From assembly GCF_041146795.1 (NCBI RefSeq), contig NC_135187.1, positions 22,327,056 through 22,391,055 on the forward strand: a stretch of 64,000 nucleotides of DNA, in the 5' to 3' direction. The notes under the pieces are model-generated. The model did not search any database. It was given only the letters and a program-made list of their open reading frames with translations, and had not been told where the DNA came from. A program made the position numbers and the translations under genes. This document shows, one piece after another, positions 11,541 through 23,336 of the stretch (position 1 is the first letter of the stretch; each line of letters opens with the position of its first letter). This stretch comes from Maylandia zebra (lineage: Eukaryota; Chordata; Actinopteri; Cichliformes; Cichlidae).

Positions 11541-11910
11541 AGGGAGCTGAATCTGCAAGTCTTCATCTGTCAATATCCTTGGAGGTCAACGCCGCTTTGT
11601 GAAAATGCAAATGGGTGAAATTGTACCATTTCACAAGGCTGTATGTGTTTTGTGAGGGCATGTGTGTGTGTCCATTTAAGGTAGCCCTGACAGGGTTCAC
11701 AGCTATTAGATGGTAGAGGGATAGAGGGAGAGACAGCTTGCATATTCAACGCTCTGTCGCCTGGCTGTCATCGGCCAAGTGAGCGCAGAGGAGATAGGGA
11801 ACTAGTCAAATTACCGGCCGTGCTCGATTCTGTCTTCTGCACTGACAAGTCTGTCAGAGACGGGATTTAATCTCTTAATAACCAACAGGGCCGGGGATGT
11901 TCTTTTTCCA
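11540..11910. promoter_or_regulatory. Candidate conserved element with Meis-type cores
   Basis: Contains repeated CTGTC words: CATCTGTCAATATCC at about 11567, CTGGCTGTCATCGGCC at about 11762 and AAGTCTGTCAGAGACG at about 11849, plus TGCATATTCAACGC. An inverted repeat, GTGAAAT/ATTTCAC, lies near 11613-11632. CTGTCA is the Meis/Prep core. Enhancer function is inferred from motif density. Confidence 0.4.
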
Positions 11911-12085
11911 TTTCCCCCTCCTCTAACTCTTTATCCTCTGACCGTTTTCTGATCATATCTGGTTATGTCGACAAATCACACACGTTTCAGAAAGAGAAAT
12001 ATCCATGTCTGAATATCTTAAAATCCCTACTCTCTCTCGCTCTCTCTCTAACTCTCTGCATCCATTCCTCCATCTCTAAAACAAG

Positions 12086-12109
12086 CTGTCATTCTAGATC
12101 ATGATTGAT
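12086..12109 (+). promoter_or_regulatory. Composite Meis + Pbx-Hox site
   Basis: CTGTCA (Meis/Prep core) at 12086-12091 is followed ten bases later by TGATTGAT (Pbx-Hox bipartite core) at 12102-12109. Hox-Pbx sites with a nearby Meis/Prep site are the known architecture of rhombomere-4 enhancers of Hoxb1, Hoxb2 and Hoxa2. It lies about 41 kb from the hoxa1 start. Occupancy is inference. Confidence 0.45.
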
Positions 12110-12199
12110 CAGGGCCTTAGTGGCCAACACCAGCTCGCTCTCTCTCCCGTGGAAATGAATAGGGATCAGATGCGCTCCAGCTATGAAGTTGGAAGCTGA

Positions 12200-13500
12200 G
12201 TTATTGGTGACACAAGCTGGAGAGAGGGGAAGAGGGAGAGATGGAAACGAGGATGCCTCGGATGACACTAGTTAAAAAAAAGTCTATTTGTCTTCATTCT
12301 TACAAGTTTTAGAACTTTCAAATAGCTTGAAAATCATACCTTGTGATAAAAATAACCATTTTAATGTCTCTCTCTCATAATATTTTTGTGCTTCTTTTCC
12401 TTAAAACTGCTTGTTATAAAACAGTATTACACCCCTGTGAGGGATATGGTCTCATTCCAGAGCATCCAAAACTGCTCCTAGCATCTGAGAGATATGCACA
12501 AAGTCCCCTCTGGGATTGGTGCCGCGACCAACCGGTAACCAATGCATCTTGGCACTGACACCAAAGACAACTTTAATTAATGGGTAGTATTTGATGAGCT
12601 GGGATTGAGAATGGGCTCTGCTAGAGTAACTGTACATTTAACAGTAGACATAAAATTAAATAAAGTGAAACTTAATTTTTAAATATAGTTGTTGAAAAAA
12701 AACAAGTTGACTAATTAGCTATTAAATATTAAAAAAAAACACCTTTAAATAGCAAAAGAAAAAAAACACACTTTTAAGATTTTAGCATGTAAAATACACT
12801 GGGGAGGTAGAGCATTGTGGGTTGGTGGTTTGATTCCTAGCTCATCTGCATGTCAAAGTTTCCATGAGTTGACAATGTCTTTCATTTCTTTACCATCTTG
12901 TTACCTACGAACATGTAGTGAGGTCTTCTTGGGATCACATGTGAACATAGTAGGACCATTGAGAGTTTTTTTCTGTGGCTTTTTTTGTATCGTAAATCGA
13001 ATCAAACTGCAAGTGAAATAAAAAACACAAAAACCTCAACGAGGACATTAACCATCTTTCAGCCACTGACACCTCATTCATATCGTTGGATTCTTAACAT
13101 ATGACAGAATGATAATTTTACAGTTTGCCTTTGTTTTCCTGTTTAGCTCGCATAAAAGTCATATTCACTAGTGCAACAAAAAGAACAACATCCTTGCTTT
13201 CTTTTGAGCCAATTAGCTTGAGTTATGCGTTCACCTTGTTTTATTACTAGCTGTTGGATAATAATCATGTTTTTGTCGCATACTTTCCACGTTCTTCAGA
13301 AAAACTGTGGCACATGTTTCCAGTCCCTCCCTGCCATACCTGCCGGCTGCTAACTCACACCTCTCACCCTGAGGGTTGCAGCCTGTTCCTCTACTCATTC
13401 TTACATGGCAGTCACTATGGTGACAGTTGTAACTCCGATGATTAATGCCGCAGGAAATGAAAGTGTTGCCAGGGACGATGTGGGAGCATTGTAAGTTCCT
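12200..13500. other. Intergenic with a SINE-like patch
   Basis: AT-rich DNA with many A-runs (12715-12775). Apart from the SINE-like remnant at 12795-12900, no gene or repeat family is recognised. The plus-strand frames at 12343 and 13254 show no known domain. Confidence 0.55.
12795..12900 (+). repeat. Degenerate tRNA-derived SINE remnant
   Basis: GGAGGTAGAGCATTGTGG resembles the SINE head with a degraded A box, and GGTGGTTTGATTCCTAGCTC matches the B-box region (GGTTCGANTCC type) of the common teleost tRNA-derived SINE, which continues TCTGCATG-CAAAGT as seen here. It is not an intact tRNA gene: the cloverleaf is not preserved. Confidence 0.55.
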
Positions 13501-13690
13501 GTGTTATGCTGGAGCTGGAATGCTTTGGTGTTCGACATCGAGCCTTTAGCTAATTAGCTAAATCAGCTCGCTGGGGCTTAATTAGAACCAGCTCGCAGAC
13601 ACACCCGTGTCCTGGGGCTCTTTAATTACCCTCAGGTTCATTAGGAGAGAAGGGCTTCAAGCTCTAATTAACTGGCTCTGCGCACCTATA
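13500..13690. promoter_or_regulatory. Candidate conserved element: four TAATTA sites and a palindrome
   Basis: TAATTA homeodomain cores stand at 13551-13556, 13579-13584, 13623-13628 and 13665-13670. The first is the centre of an 18-bp perfect palindrome, TTTAGCTAATTAGCTAAA (13545-13562). The word CTGGGGCT occurs before two of the cores. The dense, regularly placed homeodomain sites suggest a developmental enhancer. Confidence 0.45.
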
Positions 13691-13695
13691 GGTGT

Positions 13696-13719
13696 TTGTG
13701 TGTGTGTGTGTGTGTGTGC
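13696..13719 (+). repeat. (GT)n microsatellite
   Basis: A GT dinucleotide run of about twenty bases directly after the homeodomain-rich element. Confidence 0.9.
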
Positions 13720-14520
13720 TTTTGCTATGTGTGTATGATAGCATGTTTGTCACCCATATGAAAACTAAAATTTAGGCCCACAGGGTATGCTAATACCTTG
13801 TTAAACTGTGCAGCAAATATAGAAAACACAGTACAACTTTTCATTTAGAGCCAGAAGGAGTGTGGGTATGAAATAAGAAAATGAAAAAGGGTGAGGAAGA
13901 GGAGTGAAAGAGAGGTTAGATAACTGGATAAGAGATGTGATAAACCTTTCTGCAGCTAGTGAGTGACAACTTTGTGGAGGAGCAGAAGGAGAGTGGTGAG
14001 GCAGAGTGAAGGAGCGTAACAGAGTGTGTGAGAGGATGGGATGAAGATGGAAGGACAGAGATGGTGCCAGCCCTGAGTATTTTATCTGTTTATTTTATCA
14101 GTCATGGTGGTTGCCAGCCAGAGACACCAAATGTGCCCACTTCGTCTCACCATGGGTGTACAGCATTAATTAGAGAGGTGGAAGGATGAAGAGTGTGCAG
14201 TGCACGTGCAAAAAAACATATGCCATAACAAAAAAGATTTCAATCAAAGGACCTGAATGAATTTCAAAGTGTTTTTTTTTTAAAGGACCCTTTTGATGCC
14301 AGACATAAAAGTGCAGCAGATTTAAAGTTTTAGCTCTGTTTTGTGTTGGAGTTTTAGTGTTACTCTTCACAAATCCTATCATTTATTTAATATTACAACA
14401 GTGTATGCTTAAACATGACCAACATTTTCACTAATGTAAATAGTTTTGACTATTGGCTCTTTGATAACAAAGAGAAGGGTTAGTACAATAACTTTTATAG
14501 CAATATTAATATGAAAAGAG
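13720..14520. other. Intergenic, nothing recognised
   Basis: A purine-rich patch at 13855-14060 is followed by AT-rich DNA. No gene or repeat family is recognised. Confidence 0.6.
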
Positions 14521-14915
14521 AACTGGTCCACAGACAGAGCCTTGAGGTACCACACATGGGAGAGAAGCAGATGTGACTTACGTGCTATGATGACAACCTT
14601 TTGCAAGCAGTTACAGAATACGAAAAAGGCAAAATTTTGTCAACGAACCTTCGACGTTTTACTGTGGACCCACTGTAAAAAAAAACCAAAAGAAATCAGT
14701 CATAATTGTTTATCTTTTACTTTATTACTTTGGTGTAGCATGAATGGCCAGGACTTTATCAGCAGGAAAAGCTGCAAAATGTATAAAAATACAATTAAAA
14801 GTCCAAAATGTATGCCCTCCTTTTTATTTTCCAAAGCCTTCCAGTGGGCCGGTTTAGAGTCTTTGACAGGCTGATTCTGGGCCTCGAACCTCATGTTTGA
14901 CACTCCTGGCTTAGA
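14520..14915. repeat. Degenerate interspersed repeat
   Basis: The right end, GGGCCTCGAACCTCATGTTTGACACTCCTGG, matches the familiar end of a widespread fish dispersed repeat (the 'ggccttgagtttgacac' tail). The left portion, including AGAGCCTTGAGGTACCACAC, also reads like common repeat DNA. Family not assigned. The 110-codon frame at 14542-14874 lies inside it and is rejected as a gene. Confidence 0.45.
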
Positions 14916-15935
14916 ATATGATCATCACAGACACACAGATCTTTATGTGAGAACAGGAGCGCTATTCAACAGTTGTTCAAGCCTTCTCTTTGGGAGGGAC
15001 AGGCAATCAGAGGGGTTCTTCTGAGGCTGTAAGCATGAGGGTCGCTTTTACAGCGAGGACAGCTAAGCTTGTTCTAGACAGTTAAAGAACTGACAAGCTG
15101 CACAATAAGACGAGCTGGGATACATTTGAGTTGTAAATTGTGCAAATTCTGCTTCTCTTTAAGTATCCCAGTAAGCCATGACAGCGTGACAGTAGCTGAA
15201 AAATCTCAATTTAATGCAGCAATAATTAATGCAATTATTTACATTTGCTATTTTTCTACTGTGACATAATATGATGGCAGCTGTGAAAGAAGTCTTGAAT
15301 ACAATCTAGCATTTAACTGACACTGGCATTTAAATTAAATAATTGCTCCCATGTGCCACCATGGAAAAAACACCTTCTTAGCACATAAATTCCTGGAGAA
15401 ATACAAATGCTGTTTTTTCGTCCAGAGTGTTTTTGCGGTTGCAGAAGCGTTTCCTGCCAGGAGTGAGGATAAACTGTGCCAGGGGCAAAACCAGTCAAAG
15501 CGCTTTGAAGGTAGCATGCAGAGCTGGTTCTTGTTTGTTGTTTGTCATTTTTTTCTGAAAAGCTGCACACAGTTTGAGGAAATGTTGATAGCTGTGTAAG
15601 GAGTGCCGGGAGTAAGAGCGAGACAGATTCAACAGGAAGCTGTCCTTTTTTCGTCTCTACGCTCCGTCTATGTCTGAACAGACAGACATAATTTTTTCCC
15701 AACAGTTCAGTTTGGCTAATTCGCTGTCAGCTGCAAAGCTAGTGGTTTTGGCTTTTTTTGTGTTTTTAAAAAGCTCCACTTTCAAGTGTGAAAAACACAT
15801 GCTCGGTGTTGATGGAGGACCAAAACAGAGAGAAAAAGCAGGTGTTGCTTCATGTGGAAATCATCTTTGTCTTAAACATGAAAAACCTTTTTTAGTCTCT
15901 GTTTTCTCAACAGTGATTTCGGTCATTAGATGGAG
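14915..15935. other. Intergenic, nothing recognised
   Basis: No gene is recognised. The overlapping 60-129 codon frames at 15313-15978 on both strands have no known domain and unremarkable composition. Confidence 0.55.
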
Positions 15936-17240
15936 AGTACTGTGCAAAAGTCTTGGGCCGACCCTCAATTTTTTGTAATTTGCTAGGAAAATGGGAAACA
16001 GGTGCAAATGTGTAAACATATATGGAACTACAATATATAGAGCAAAACCATTGTTTATGGAATTCTAACGAGTTTAAAAGTCAATATTTGGTATTACATT
16101 TATTCTTCATTACAGTCTGATCTCTCAAGCTTTCTTGGAATTTCTTTTAATAGTCCTCAGGAGTAGCTCTCCAGACCTTTGGAAGGACATGTAAAGCTCT
16201 TGTTTGAATGTTGGCTGCCTTTTTTGTCTGTTCTTGGTCAGGATGATCCTACACTGCTTTAGAAATCTTGAGTTCCAGGCTCCAAGGAGGCTAATCCTTG
16301 ACCGATAGCGTTCCATTGTATGTTTTTCTCTCCATGTATGCTTTTAACACATTGGCAGTGTGTTTGTGATCATTGTCATGCTGAAAAATTAAGTGGATCA
16401 AAACGTCTTTTCTGCATTCATAATTCTGACAACATCCCCACCTCGATTGGGTGAAATGCAGTTCCAAACCATGACAGAACCTCCACCGTTATAGAGGGTG
16501 GCAGACACGCTCTGCTCTGCTTCTGTCAATTCGATACATAAATTTTAAGTTGGATTCATCACTCTATGAGATCTGTTGCTGTTCCTGTGTAATTTTGCAT
16601 ACCTCATACATTAGTGAACTGCTTGTGATGTGCAGTGAACAGAAGCTAGACCAACTAAAGGGTCAAAAGGTCTTGACTCAATTTTTCCCTCTTTCTTAAG
16701 GACATGACTTTCAGCATTAATTACTTTATCTGGTGTAGATTTTTAGGCCTGTCACTTCTTCTTTGTCTGCCACTTTTTGTTTTTTTCAATTTTTTTAAGG
16801 ATACACTCCTCAGCATGTCCAGATATGTTAGGTTTTCTGCTAATACCATGGTGGGAATCACCTTGTATCAGACTGTGTTGTGTTTGGCCTTTTTCACAAG
16901 CTGAAACTGAAATGGAAAAAAAATTATGTTTTTTGTGACAGGCTGCTAGTAGCAAAGTACCTACATATACAAAGTTCTTTGCTAAGTTATCTGTTATGTG
17001 TAAACACAACACTGGTTCATCTCTTACCTTCAGTTAGGTGCCTGAATGAGTCATAGGTCAGTCTTAGGTGGTTAAACAAACAAAAAATATTCCTCTGAAA
17101 AGTTTACAACGTACAAGGACAGTTAGTGAAAATGCAGCCAAGAAAAACTTTTAAAGGCCTCCAGAAAGCCTGGAGAATTACTTCTCAAGATCATTTAAAA
17201 ATATGATTGAGGGGAGGCTAAAGACTTTTTAACATGGTTT
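15936..17240 (-). mobile_element. Degenerate Tc1/mariner element
   Basis: The left end, GTACTGTGCAAAAGTCTTGGG, is the characteristic terminal repeat of a vertebrate mariner-type family; a decayed counterpart (GGCTAAAGACTTTTTAACA) lies near 17216-17234. Translating the minus strand gives broken transposase text: a GGGSVMVW-type motif with following residues around 16410-16500, and a C-terminal part (QPTFKQELYMSF...) at 16125-16316. Stops and frameshifts interrupt it, so it is dead. Ends are approximate. Confidence 0.65.
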
Positions 17241-19560
17241 GGATTTGAAAAATGGACTAATGACTTTTATTATGGAATAATAGGGTTTCAAATATTTAAC
17301 TGAGCAATGTTGACCCATAACATTCTGGTATCTGGTGAGAAAGTCCCTTTTCAGGGTTAGGGTCATCCAACTAAAACGGGTTGATTGAAGCCATTAATGT
17401 CAGTGTCTTGGTGAATGTATTGTGCACCTTTTAAGAAAGATGTCAGTACAAAAGCAAAAAACTGGAGCCGGTAACAGCAGGTACGGGCAGTTGTGGCTTC
17501 AGAAATTTGATGGGGAAAAAGAGAAAGGAACAAAACTAAACTAAAACAAAACTAAGCCAACTTTCAGATGTTTGTGTGACATATATTTTCTACTCAAAAA
17601 AGGTCCTTGATGAAATATTCCTGGAAGTCAAATTTTCATTTTGCAGATTTACTTCCAGTAAATCCCAGCTTCATATGTTTTCCACAGTAGCTTCCCCAGT
17701 TTGGTGAGAAGTTAGTCAAACTTGCTGTCAAATTGCTGCCACAGTGTTGTGTATGATGTATACGTAGCTTTCAATGCTCTTCACAAACTGCTGTGCCATA
17801 CTCTGTCAGGCCAGGCTGAGACAAGCTTCGTATGGATTCACTGATTGACAAGATGACTGGAAGCTGCCAGGCTTGAAGCATTGAGTTGGCTCAGTCGATT
17901 TGTCCTTGGCTGACTGTGATGACACACGGAAAGCATGCTATTCAAACACAGAGCCAGTGTAACAGAGTACAGCACTGGAGAGAGAATGCATACAGCACGA
18001 AGAGGAGAAGAAGTCGGATGTTTGACAATGGTGACGACAGGGATGATTAAGTTAAATGTAATGATTTTCAATTTTGCTTGTAGTAATGACGATGACGATG
18101 ATGATAACGATGACAATATTGATAAAACGTTGAAGACAATGTGGATGACAGTTACTTTGTTAATGTTTTTGGATCATTTCATTCGTGGAAGAGACAAGAT
18201 TGTTATCAGATAGTTGACACATAAGAAGTTTTGCACCATTGCTATGAAGAACTGCATGAAAGTGAAAATGCTGCGCGTAATGAAAAACTATGGCACCATA
18301 GCTGAATTCTATAAAAACTGCCAAACCTTAAAAATAAACAAATGTAAGTGTTTTCACCTCTCTCGGCTCTGTCATCTTTAGCCCTTGTGTGTCGTTATCA
18401 GATTTAAAATCTTTCAACTCGATTTCTTCTTTTCTTTCTTGCCACAATTACGTGAAACTTCAGTGTTCACAGTCTGCATCTTTGGCTTTTCGCTGAAGTA
18501 GCTAATGTCTTGTACCAGTATTCAGCTAATATACAGACAGTCTGTTTATCATCAATTAACAGTCTTGGTGAAAAAATGAATATTACTCCTGGAATCTTGG
18601 GCAATTCAGTAGGTGGTGAAGGTATAAAGAGCAGTGAGAAAATATGTTAAACCAAAGTCCTGGTCCAGAAGCAAAATTTTGTTTCGTCCCTCTAACATTT
18701 GTAACTGAGGTAGAATATTGGGTATAGTAGTCGCAGCTACTTAACATGTCACCAGGACAGAAAGGACTAAATGCTGTAGTTGTTTTAGACAGCAATGCCT
18801 AGAAAGTTATTAAAGGTTCAGGGGAGAGTCTATTTGGATATGGATCAAACCAAATTGTAGCTATATTTCAACGAAGCACCTGTTTGTTTACCAAAGTTTT
18901 ATCTTAATGAAGATTTCTGTGAACACAGAAAGTAAAGCCGGTTTATCAAAAGCCATTATTGTTTTTTTAACAAATAAAAGAAACGCTAAGTGAGAGATTG
19001 CAATGGATTGCAGAATCTATTGGAACTGTGATTTTAATATATAGTTTAATATGTAGTTTGATAATTGTAATTGTGATTTTGATAAAATGATAATAATGAC
19101 AAAAGTGATGAATTTAATGATGAATAGAAGGATATATATACCTGTGGTTGTAATGTTAATGATGGCGTGGTAACAATGGAAACGTTCAAAAGCACATTCA
19201 GCAGAACAGCGATGCTACAGTGATAGTTGTTGTCCGCGGTGTTTTGTGTTAATAAAATGTGGATAATGAGGTGACAAGGATCATGTCGTAAATGTGTAGG
19301 ATGACGTGAATATTGACTGTAATGATGATTATAAATACAGTAATGATTTTGATGAAGTGAGTGGTTAAGACTGTAGCCACTTTTCCAGTAATAATGATTA
19401 TGATGGTGATAATGATAACAAAGCTGATGGGGAAGCTGGTGCTTGTATCCACATGTTTTTTTTGTGAAGAGTAGTAATTACATATTAGATGGTAATGCTA
19501 TTTATGCTCCCACTGTGTGATCTAGCAGATCTGTGTGACTGATTAAACGCACACACAGCG
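17240..19560. other. Intergenic with degenerate GAT-rich DNA
   Basis: Imperfect (GAT)n/(AAT)n-like DNA lies at 18080-18125 and 19040-19420, giving spurious acidic or isoleucine-rich frames. No gene is recognised. At 17340-17460 the text is ordinary AT-rich DNA. Confidence 0.6.
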
Positions 19561-19579
19561 CACTGTGGCAGCCTGACAG

Positions 19580-19800
19580 TCCTCGCTCTCCTTCCAACTG
19601 TAGAGAACGCACCTTCAGCCATTCATCAGTGTCACCCTGTCGCTGTCGGTTACAGCCCGGGGCCCGTCGCGTCTTCATTACGGTCCAAATAAATCTGAAA
19701 TAAAACCACAGATGATTTATTAGCTTCCAATGGCGTCGCGCTGGTTAGCATGGTCTGCCGCCACTATGGCCTAGAGAGACAGTTTTCAGACATGAGCAGC
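19580..19800. promoter_or_regulatory. Candidate conserved non-coding element
   Basis: Complex sequence with TCATTACGGTCCAAATAAATC, AAACCACAGATGATTTATTAG (Runx-like ACCACA plus Cdx/Hox-like TTTATTAG) and CCAATGGCG. CpGs are retained in an otherwise AT-rich neighbourhood. The texture is that of a developmental CNE. Conservation is inferred. Confidence 0.4.
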
Positions 19801-20001
19801 AGAAATCGGATGTGACAAGGAGACGTTGGCGTGATGATATCAGTCTGTGATCACAAGTTCTGCCTGATGAGAGGAAGAGGGCATCCGGGAAACTGTCACA
19901 GACCAGTGACGATTTGCTGCATGTCTATGTGATACACAAGGTGCCTTTCAGAGAAAAGCATACAGCGATGCTGTTCCTCTGTGATTTTTATGCAAACCCT
20001 G

Positions 20002-20178
20002 AACATCTTTTTTCTTTTTTTAAACTTACCTTCGGGGCTCATAAATTATCTTAGTGAACAATAAAGAAGTGATAGTTCTTTTCGCAAACATGAAGTATGA
20101 GAAAGATCAGTTGACATAAGTTGATTTCTTTCTCCCACAAATGCTGCTAGATAAATTGCACTGGGCTAAGCTCATAAT
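20002..20178 (-). repeat. 177-bp direct repeat, copy 1
   Basis: It is aligned without gaps to 20981-21157 and differs at three positions (C here, T there, within TTCGGGG and CTCCCACA). On the minus strand the left end carries AAG|GTAAGT, a near-ideal 5' splice site (GT at 20029-20028). The repeat has no coding potential beyond short frames. It matches no repeat family I recognise. Confidence 0.85.
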
Positions 20179-20980
20179 CATCATTTTAATCTACAAATAA
20201 AGTAGAAGTAGCACTTTGTAGTTGAATGCCTTCCAACAGCAAGTTCAGTCTCCTCGGATAAAAAATGTAATCACTTCATCATTTTATCTTAAGACATTCT
20301 TATAAAATTTTGCTATAATTCACATGTAAATCCACGAGTTAAGACCCTATAAATACTCTCAGAGGTCACAACATTGACTTTTGGCTGCTAAATTATTAGC
20401 AGGTCACCCTCGAGTCTAACTGGACTTTTGCGCCAAGTGTAATGATTCACAAGAAAAGGGCAGACATGAGATACTTGACCTTTGACGTTTTACTGCTAAG
20501 ATGTAACCAGTTCGTGCTCAAGTCCAAGTAACATTTTTTCCAAATTCAAAGAAAGAGAGAGATATGTTTCACAAGAATGGGACGTACAGTACATACACGA
20601 TAAGAAGACAAAAAATTAATTGTCCACTGTGTTCTCCTGCATAAGGATGCATTACTTTCAGTTCTCTCTGAATCAACAAGTTTAGAAAAAAATAGCAGTT
20701 ACAAAAAAACCCAAAACTGCACAGAAATTGGTCAATTTCACTTGTGTCATTTCCAGCATTTTTTCCCACCAGTGGCTCAGCGGACCTCACAATCATCAGC
20801 ACGATTTGCTGATTTTCTCCATTTTTGCCTACACAAAAACAACAACAATTGTCTCTTGATGACTGTTACAATGCATGCAACACATCATACTGGTAGTTTT
20901 CTTAGTAAATCCTTTTTCCACTCTGGAAAGAAAGCAAAACAAAACAAATAACATAAAAAGAAATCATGGCAACAAGATTC

Positions 20981-21157
20981 AACATCTTTTTTCTTTTTTT
21001 AAACTTACCTTTGGGGCTCATAAATTATCTTAGTGAACAATAAAGAAGTGATAGTTCTTTTCGCAAACATGAAGTATGAGAAAGATCAGTTGACATAAGT
21101 TGATTTCTTTCTCTTACAAATGCTGCTAGATAAATTGCACTGGGCTAAGCTCATAAT
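20981..21157 (-). repeat. 177-bp direct repeat, copy 2
   Basis: The second copy starts exactly 979 bases after the first and is 174/177 identical, with no indel even across the T6-C-T7 tract. Its minus-strand donor-like sequence (GT at 21008-21007) is retained. Flanks differ on both sides, with no target-site duplication and no TG...CA ends, so it is not an obvious LTR pair. The 802 bases between the copies are single-copy in this window. Confidence 0.85.
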
Positions 21158-22560
21158 GTATTTCTACTTTCAAAAGACACTGAAATTCCTGTTAAGTGAA
21201 CAAAAGAACTTCTAGCATCAGTAACACAAAACTTTACAGTTGCAACTTTTGGCTCCTCCCGTATTTCCTGAGGCAGATCAATCTGCCCTCCCATTTATCT
21301 CCCCCACCCCTTAGAAGCCTCCCAGCTGCAAACAGGGACCTTTCACTTTTGAGGTGATTGTGCTAACCCCTACACTATGGAAACACATAATATTTTGGTT
21401 AAGTTTCAGCTGTGTCCTCTTAGTTTATTTATTCAGTATTCCATATAGGCACAATTATAGCAACATAAATATCCTTGAACATTTAAAGCGTTTCAGTAAT
21501 GTCAGGAGTAGCATGTTTGCTCTACACATTAAAAGGCCCAAGTTCACAACTAGAAGGAAATAAAAAACCCTGCATTGTGCACAAAGGGGATCACAGGCGT
21601 ACTCCCACTGCCATTCCCAAGCCAAGATAAATGGGAAGGTTGGGTCAGAAAGGGCATAAAAATCAGTGCCAAACTAAAACTTTTATGGTTTAAAATTCCT
21701 CACTGAGATATTGTATTTTGTTGAAAAAGAAAATTAAAGTTGCCAGAACTATTGTAAAGTTGACAAAAACTGTCAAAAGTCAAAATGTCTCAAAAAGCTT
21801 TGAATTTTGCCTTGAAATGTTGCATTTCTCAACCTTTTCTTTTTTTGTTACAGTATATTATTCATATACATTTGGTTTACATTTGATTAAATCAGATATA
21901 TATTTATATTATTTAAAACCAAATAATCAGAATCAGAATACTTGGTTAATCTCTAAGGAAATTATGTAAAACCAAATATTTATTTTAAAAGTGACAATTG
22001 TGCTGCCCCTGCTCAGTTTGTCAGACTTACCAAACTAAGTGCTGAATCCCAAACTATATTTATGCAGCCTATTTTTCTAGCTGCTCCACTTTATTATTTT
22101 AGGAGTTACTCTGAAAAGGAAAATAACCGAAACTGCCACAATGGGGTTTTTTTCTTAAGAGATTTGTTTGCCACCATTTCTGAATACCCTAGGATGGACG
22201 TCACATAATCTCTTTTGCTGTCCTTCACTGGGGCTTCATGTCAGGCTAAAAAGACAAAAGCTTAGGGATTTAGACTGATATGTGTGTTGTGCTCAGCCGA
22301 GCCTCTAACCTGGGATCAGTCCCAGAATGGCCATTTTAGCGGAGTCCAGTCCAGATGACAAAGCTCCAGCTGACTCCAGGCCAGTTCAGCAGGGAGAGGC
22401 ACAGCTGAGACCTGCAGGTGTCACATTGTCCTGGTTGTCACTAACCCAATTACACCTGGATCACTGAGGACACGCACGCACGCTCCAGTATGCAACAAGA
22501 CAGTGCAGAAACACACACAAGACCCGTAATACATGCAGATGGGAGCGGTGTGAGGGAGCG
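21158..22560. other. Intergenic, nothing recognised
   Basis: AT-rich DNA. Plus-strand frames at 21354 and 21718 are lysine/asparagine-rich by composition and have no known domain. Confidence 0.6.
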
Positions 22561-22680
22561 ATGAGGTAAGCCTATCCAAAATAAAATAAAAAAGCCCTCC
22601 AGGAAATTAATTTCTCCACTTGTTGTTAATTAATTATGCATTAGAAAAGGCAAATAGAGAAGATGATAGAATGAAAAATG
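22560..22680. promoter_or_regulatory. Small candidate conserved element
   Basis: GGAAATTAATTTC is a near-palindromic homeodomain site, followed by GTTAATTAATTATGCATTAG (overlapping TAATTA cores and an octamer-like ATGCAT). Weak evidence based on motif texture only. Confidence 0.3.
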
Positions 22681-22854
22681 AGACATTAAAGTAAAAGTGA
22701 ATTTTCAATGCTCTCCCACATCTTCCATCCTTTCTTTGTTATTCTTTCCTTCCTGCTTTCTTGTACACCCAGGTTGAAGCAGTCCTCTAGCACTGATTCT
22801 TCGTCTTTTCTAGAGTGTGTCTGCCTGTGTGTGTGTCAAGGTGTAGTGAGTCGC

Positions 22855-23060
22855 CAGGTATAACTTATATTGTGGGGACCTAAATGTGTTTACATAGTGA
22901 TATTACGGGGACTTGTGTCCTTGTGGTGTCCCCATAAATCAGTTTTAAGTAGACAACATTTTTTTAAGGTTAAATTTAGGCAACTGGCAATGGTTATGGT
23001 ATGGTAGAGGTAAGCAATATTGTGGTTAGCGTTTGAGTAAGTCTCGAGAAAATTAACGTA
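22855..23060. repeat. Degenerate fish interspersed repeat
   Basis: TTATATTGTGGGGACC, CCTTGTGGTGTCCCCATAA and later GGTTAAATTTAGG with GGTTATGGTA resemble the abundant teleost repeat carrying 'ttgtggggacc ... tccccac ... ggttaggtttagg'. Family name not assigned. Confidence 0.5.
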
Positions 23061-23257
23061 AGTCAGTGTAATGTCCTTTGAAGTCAGGCATACATGAATG
23101 TGTGTGCACGCTTGTGTGCTCTAATGGTGTTTAATGCCCAGACTAATGGTTTCAGCAGGGAATCCTTGTGCAGAGCTTTGGTCCAGGCCTGGGCTGATCG
23201 CTGGCAGGACCATTCCTCATCCTGATACCGCATGGAGGTGAGAGCCAGGGGAACAGA

Positions 23258-23260
<3 letters not shown>

Positions 23261-23334
<74 letters not shown>
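23261..23334 (+). repeat. (AC)37 microsatellite
   Basis: A perfect AC run of 74 bases. It generates spurious Cys-Val frames on the minus strand. Confidence 0.97.

Positions 23335-23336
<2 letters not shown>

Noticed and set aside
12815..12850. tRNA gene
   Set aside because: A B-box-like GGTTTGATTCC is present but stems do not pair; it is a SINE remnant.
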